A stretch of 8,871 nt of DNA from a gamma proteobacterium symbiont of Lucinoma myriamae (GTDB lineage Bacteria > Pseudomonadota > Gammaproteobacteria > GRL18): assembly GCA_025655635.1 (NCBI GenBank), contig JAHXIM010000493.1, positions 1-8,871 of the forward strand, written 5' to 3'. The translations under genes were made by a program, and so were the position numbers. Under the pieces are notes generated by a model. It did not search any database. It was not told the origin of the DNA and saw only the letters and a list, made by a program, of their open reading frames with translations. Positions 5,925-8,871 of the stretch are shown here, in pieces. The number at the start of each line of letters is the position of its first letter. The first letter of the stretch is position 1.

Positions 5925-7787
5925 TTAGTTCTGTGTAGAAGGCATATTGGCAGAAGTACCTTTTGTTCGATGCTCCGCTTTAAACCACCAGGTTGACATC
6001 ATCCAGCCTTCGGCTGAAAAATAATCCGGTAATGTCTGCGGAAATTCAAATTTATCCCAATAGGCGATTCGATGAGTTGAAATATACCAATGAGGAACCA
6101 GGTAGAATTCACTTAATAACACCCGGTCCATCGCACGTGTGATGGCAATAATTTCTGCTCTGTCGGTAGTATTACTCAATTGTTCCAATAACGAATCAAT
6201 GGCCGGATTTTTTATGCCAGGATAATTGGCAGAGCCATCCACATCAGCTGTTTTAGAATGCCAGCGTCCAACTAATTCATTGCCAGGCACCTGACTCTGA
6301 GGATAGCTGGAAATAATCATATCAAAATCTTTGGTTTCAACTTTACGTTTATATAAGGTAAAATCAACCGTCCGATAATTCATAGTAATACCGAGTTTTT
6401 TTAGATTGCGCGCATAGGAAGCAGCAATGCGTTCAAACGCCTTTTGAGACAAGAATAAATCAAAGGTAAATGCCTTGCCAGCTTGATTTCTCAACGCGCC
6501 ATTGTTAAATTCCCAGCCGGCTGACTTAAGCAGTTTAATAGCCTGGCGTAAATTATCGCGTAGAGAAGATGGTTTGCTGGTCATAGGAGGCATCCAGGCA
6601 TCCTGAAACACTCCTGCTGGCAGTTGTTCTTTAAACGGCGCTAATAATTCACGTTCTCGTTGAGAAATTGGTCCCTTTGCAGCCAGTTCCGTATTACTAA
6701 AATAACTGTCATTACGCTGATACTGATTATAAAACAACATGCGATTGGCCCATTCAAAGTCATAGGCAAGCACCAGTGCTTCACGCACTCTCCTGTCACT
6801 AAACAAGAGCTTGCGAGTATTTAAGATAAAACCCTGAACACCCTGACTATTTTGATGTGCTATATTGTCTTTGACTATCTCCCTGGTTTTAAACACCCGT
6901 CCGGTATAATCACGCGCCCACATTTTTGAATTGTATTCATGACGAAAATCATATTCACCGGCTTTCAAGGCCTCAAGGTCAATAGTATTATCACGAAAAT
7001 ATTTGTAGACCACCTCATCAAAATTAAACATACCTTTACGAACACCCAAATCAGCAGCCCAGTAATCAGGATTACGTTTATATTTAATCTGCTTACCCGT
7101 ATCATAGCTTTCAAGAATGTAAGGACCACTGCCGATGGGAGTTTTCATTGCCGTATCTTTAAATTCAAGCTCACCTACCCAATGTTTTGGAAATACTGAC
7201 AGATAACTACTGAGCAACATCGGCAATTTCGGATTTTTTTCTTTAAAATTAAAACGAATTATCCGGGTATCAATAATCTCTGCATCACTGATATCACCCA
7301 GAGTAATTTTATAAGCAGGATGGACATGTTTATCCTGCATTAACGTATCAAAGGAAAATTTAACATCTTCAACAGTAACAGGCGTACTGTCAGAAAATCT
7401 AGCCATAGGATTGATATGATAAGAAACAGATAAACCATCTTCAGCAACTGTTACATCATCAGCAAGTAAACCATAAAAGGTATAGGGTTCATCCAGACTC
7501 TGTTCCATCAGGGTCTCAATAATGAGCCCTTCAACACCATCTGCGGCAACACCTTTAAGAAGAAATGGATTAAGACGATCAAATGTCCGTGAACCATTGA
7601 GATTAAGACGTCCGCCTTTTGGTGCATCGGGATTAACATAGTCAAAATGAGAAAAATTCTTACTATATTTGGGCGTATAACCATAGGCCATAGCATAATC
7701 AGAAAATGCTGATTTACTAATACAAAGACTGCCAAAAACAAAAAAAATTAAATAGATTTTTAATGTTACATTAAGAACAGACGACAT
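5925..7787 (-). CDS. yejA: YejA, periplasmic peptide-binding protein of the importer
   Basis: This is the extracytoplasmic solute-binding protein (SBP_bac_5 family) that captures peptides and delivers them to YejBE; 620 residues against about 604 in E. coli. A signal peptide is evident: hydrophobic core about 9-24, with probable cleavage after AFS at 29, before DYAMAYG. There is no proper lipobox (GSLC does not fit), so a soluble periplasmic protein is expected. Family hallmarks are FDYVNPDAPKGGRLNL (48-63), DVKFSFDTLM (141-150), SGPYILESYDTGKQIKYKRNPDYWAADLGVRKG, the FNFDEVVYKYFRDN segment and FSDRRVREALVLAYDFEWANRMLFYNQYQRNDSYF, all close to E. coli YejA. The C-terminus has the expected LVPHWY and WDKF strands. 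The start is supported by AGGGT, 4 bases before the ATG. It is the first gene of the operon, divergent from fabI. In E. coli the system imports microcin C; the natural ligand here is not predictable from sequence. Confidence 0.95.
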   Translation of the reverse strand: MSSVLNVTLKIYLIFFVFGSLCISKSAFSDYAMAYGYTPKYSKNFSHFDYVNPDAPKGGRLNLNGSRTFDRLNPFLLKGVAADGVEGLIIETLMEQSLDEPYTFYGLLADDVTVAEDGLSVSYHINPMARFSDSTPVTVEDVKFSFDTLMQDKHVHPAYKITLGDISDAEIIDTRIIRFNFKEKNPKLPMLLSSYLSVFPKHWVGELEFKDTAMKTPIGSGPYILESYDTGKQIKYKRNPDYWAADLGVRKGMFNFDEVVYKYFRDNTIDLEALKAGEYDFRHEYNSKMWARDYTGRVFKTREIVKDNIAHQNSQGVQGFILNTRKLLFSDRRVREALVLAYDFEWANRMLFYNQYQRNDSYFSNTELAAKGPISQRERELLAPFKEQLPAGVFQDAWMPPMTSKPSSLRDNLRQAIKLLKSAGWEFNNGALRNQAGKAFTFDLFLSQKAFERIAASYARNLKKLGITMNYRTVDFTLYKRKVETKDFDMIISSYPQSQVPGNELVGRWHSKTADVDGSANYPGIKNPAIDSLLEQLSNTTDRAEIIAITRAMDRVLLSEFYLVPHWYISTHRIAYWDKFEFPQTLPDYFSAEGWMMSTWWFKAEHRTKGTSANMPSTQN

Positions 7788-7813
7788 TTTTACCCTATTT
7801 TCGGAATTTTCAA

Positions 7814-7841
7814 ATAATATCTAGTTTATTATATTTATCAA
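7814..7841 (-). promoter_or_regulatory. Probable sigma-70 promoter of yejABEF
   Basis: On the - strand a -35 box TTGATA (7841-7836; 5 of 6) is separated by 16 bases from a -10 box TATTAT (7819-7814; 5 of 6). It would start transcription near 7807, about 20 bases before the yejA ATG. A perfect TATAAT also occurs at 7833-7828, but no -35 box lies at the right distance. No further leftward promoter was recognised inside the operon, so this one probably drives all four genes. Confidence 0.5.
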
Positions 7842-7884
7842 AGGTATCATAACGGAAATACACATTTTTACAAGTAGTAATCAA

Positions 7885-7914
7885 TTTAAAAAATGACTTA
7901 CTATTTGTTATAGA
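7885..7914 (+). promoter_or_regulatory. Possible fabI promoter
   Basis: TTTAAA (7885-7890) and TATAGA (7909-7914), with an 18-base spacer, each match the sigma-70 consensus at 4 of 6 positions. They are placed to start transcription about 20 bases before the fabI ATG. The stretch is AT-rich and the match modest. I did not find a recognisable FabR- or FadR-like operator in the divergent region 7788-7942. Confidence 0.3.
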
Positions 7915-7942
7915 TTTTTTTGAATTTTTTAAGGAGTCAAAC

Positions 7943-8743
7943 ATGGGATTTATGCAGGGTAAACGTGCGCTTATAGTTGGTCTTGCCAGTAATCGTTCAA
8001 TTGCCTGGGGAATAGCTCAGGCAATGAAGCGTGAAGGGGCTGAGCTTGCATTTACTTATCAAAATGATAAATTGAAAAGCCGAGTGGAAAAACTAGCTAC
8101 CGAATGTGATTCAGATATAGTACTTCCCTGTGATGTTTCTGATGATGCTCAGATTGAAAAAGTATTTGAAGAACTTGATAATTTCTGGGATCACCTGGAT
8201 ATTATTATTCACTCGGTGGCTTTTGCACCAAGAGAAGAACTTAGCGGTGAATATCTTGATAGTGTGACACGACAGGGCTTTATTACCGCTCACGAAATCA
8301 GCTCATACAGCTTTGCAGCACTGGCCAAAGCCGGTCGTAACATGATGGAAGGACAAAATGGCGCTTTACTGACCTTGTCTTACCTTGGCTCTGAACGCAT
8401 TATGCCAAACTACAATGTGATGGGACTGGCTAAAGCGAGTCTGGAAGCCAATGTACGTTATATGTCTGAATCATTGGGGCCTGACGGTATTCGTGTTAAT
8501 TCGATCTCTGCCGGACCAATTAGAACGCTTGCCGCTGCTGGAATCAGTGACTTCCGTAAGATGCTTACCCACGTTGAAGAAAATGCACCATTAAGACGTA
8601 ATGTAACCATCAACGATGTTGGTAACACAGCCGCTTTTCTATGCTCTGATTTGGCGGCAGGTATTACCGGAGAAAATATCTATGTTGATTCTGGATATAA
8701 CCATATTGGTATGGGTGCATTAAATAAACCTGATGATAAATAA
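7943..8743 (+). CDS. fabI: FabI, NADH-dependent enoyl-ACP reductase
   Basis: FabI reduces trans-2-enoyl-ACP to acyl-ACP, the last step of each fatty-acid elongation cycle in the cytoplasm. The 266 residues (E. coli 262) form a complete short-chain dehydrogenase fold. The nucleotide-binding loop GLASNRSIAWGIA lies at 13-25, the conserved EGAELAFTYQNDKLK at 31-45 and CDV at 63-65. The catalytic residues are Y147 and Y157, with K164 in the Y-x6-K motif (YNVMGLAK), equivalent to E. coli Y146, Y156 and K163. The substrate-loop sequence SAGPIRTLAAAGISDFRKML (189-208) and the C-terminal AAFLCSDLAAGITGENIYVDSGY are intact. Position 93 is alanine (HSVAFAP) where E. coli has the inhibitor-linked G93; alanine is also normal in Staphylococcus aureus FabI. 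The ATG is confirmed by AAGGAG at 7931-7936, six bases upstream. No strong terminator follows: 8744-8785 shows only AT-rich hairpins, and then a group II intron begins on the other strand. Confidence 0.97.
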   Translation: MGFMQGKRALIVGLASNRSIAWGIAQAMKREGAELAFTYQNDKLKSRVEKLATECDSDIVLPCDVSDDAQIEKVFEELDNFWDHLDIIIHSVAFAPREELSGEYLDSVTRQGFITAHEISSYSFAALAKAGRNMMEGQNGALLTLSYLGSERIMPNYNVMGLAKASLEANVRYMSESLGPDGIRVNSISAGPIRTLAAAGISDFRKMLTHVEENAPLRRNVTINDVGNTAAFLCSDLAAGITGENIYVDSGYNHIGMGALNKPDDK

Positions 8744-8785
8744 AAATGTAGAAAATATTTCATTTATGAATAAATCATTCTATTA

Positions 8786-8871
8786 ATCGGGTAGCCACAG
8801 GTTTCTCTCCTACAGCCCCCACACCACCCATCATGCGGGTCCGCAATGGGCGGTTCACTAACCGTAATGAA
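8786..8871 (-). mobile_element. 3' end (domains V and VI) of a group II intron, partial
   Basis: Read on the - strand, this shows the two terminal domains of a self-splicing group II intron. Domain V: a 9-bp stem pairs 8854-8846 (ACCGCCCAT) with 8831-8823 (ATGGGTGGT). A two-base bulge (TG, 8833-8832) follows, then a 4-bp upper stem TGCG/CGCA (8845-8842 with 8837-8834) and loop GACC. The catalytic triad is CGC. Domain VI: GCTGTAGG (8816-8809) pairs with CCTGTGGC (8801-8794), and GGG (8819-8817) with CCC (8791-8789). An unpaired TA leaves a bulged A at 8792, the likely branch point, seven bases from the inferred end CCCGAT at 8786. Four of these pairs are G-U on the - strand and would be mismatches on the + strand, which fixes the orientation. 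The intron body, with any reverse transcriptase, lies beyond 8871. The 3' exon starts at about 8785, just after fabI, with the intron antisense to it. The exact class is not settled; a CGC triad is known from class C introns. Confidence 0.8.

Noticed and set aside
6939..7199. 86-codon rightward open frame opposite yejA
   Set aside because: The - strand codes for conserved YejA sequence here; no start context or homology.
7508..7741. 77-codon leftward frame overlapping the start of yejA
   Set aside because: It is an out-of-frame reading of the YejA N-terminal region, which itself matches E. coli YejA.
7740..7787. Lipoprotein signal in YejA (GSLC at residues 19-22)
   Set aside because: The residues before the cysteine do not fit the lipobox, and a normal cleavage site (AFS then DYA) follows.
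8111..8293. 60-codon leftward open frame inside fabI
   Set aside because: Antisense to strongly conserved FabI codons.
8744..8785. Possible intrinsic terminator after fabI
   Set aside because: Only A-T stems are present (GAAA/TTTC at 8751-8761 and ATTTAT/ATAAAT at 8762-8775), with no following T run; too weak to call.

Overview
The window reads as chromosomal DNA of an AT-rich gammaproteobacterium. The four-gene ABC transporter (YejA, YejB, YejE and fused YejF), the FabI protein and the DUF853 ATPase remnant all resemble their Escherichia coli counterparts closely along their length, while the base composition is clearly lower in G+C than in enterics. I cannot name a genus. No phage, CRISPR, toxin-antitoxin or defence system is visible, and most of the window is ordinary housekeeping and transport.

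Layout from left to right. Positions 1-84 are non-coding and unlike the gene that follows. From 85 to 1191 (+) lies the C-terminal three quarters of a YjgR/DUF853 (HerA-like) ATPase whose N-terminal part, including the Walker A loop, is gone. An intergenic stretch (1192-1308) holds a small hairpin faintly reminiscent of a group II intron. A membrane-anchored DUF302 protein (1309-2010, -) with an apparent TTG start comes next. Then the transporter operon runs leftwards, yejA (5925-7787), yejB (4850-5905), yejE (3785-4834), yejF (2159-3775), with gaps of only 19, 15 and 9 bases. A 155-base AT-rich divergent region separates yejA from fabI (7943-8743, +). At the right edge, on the - strand, are domains V and VI of a group II intron whose body continues beyond the window (3' end near 8786).

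How the parts work together. YejA (periplasmic binding protein), YejB and YejE (inner-membrane permeases) and YejF (double ATPase) should form one peptide importer; the E. coli system takes up oligopeptides and the peptide-nucleotide antibiotic microcin C. FabI carries out the last reduction of fatty-acid elongation and is probably linked to the transporter only by sharing the divergent promoter region. The broken DUF853 gene at one edge and the group II intron at the other show that both flanks of this conserved block have been rearranged or invaded. These edges, rather than a new system, are the parts most worth a second look.
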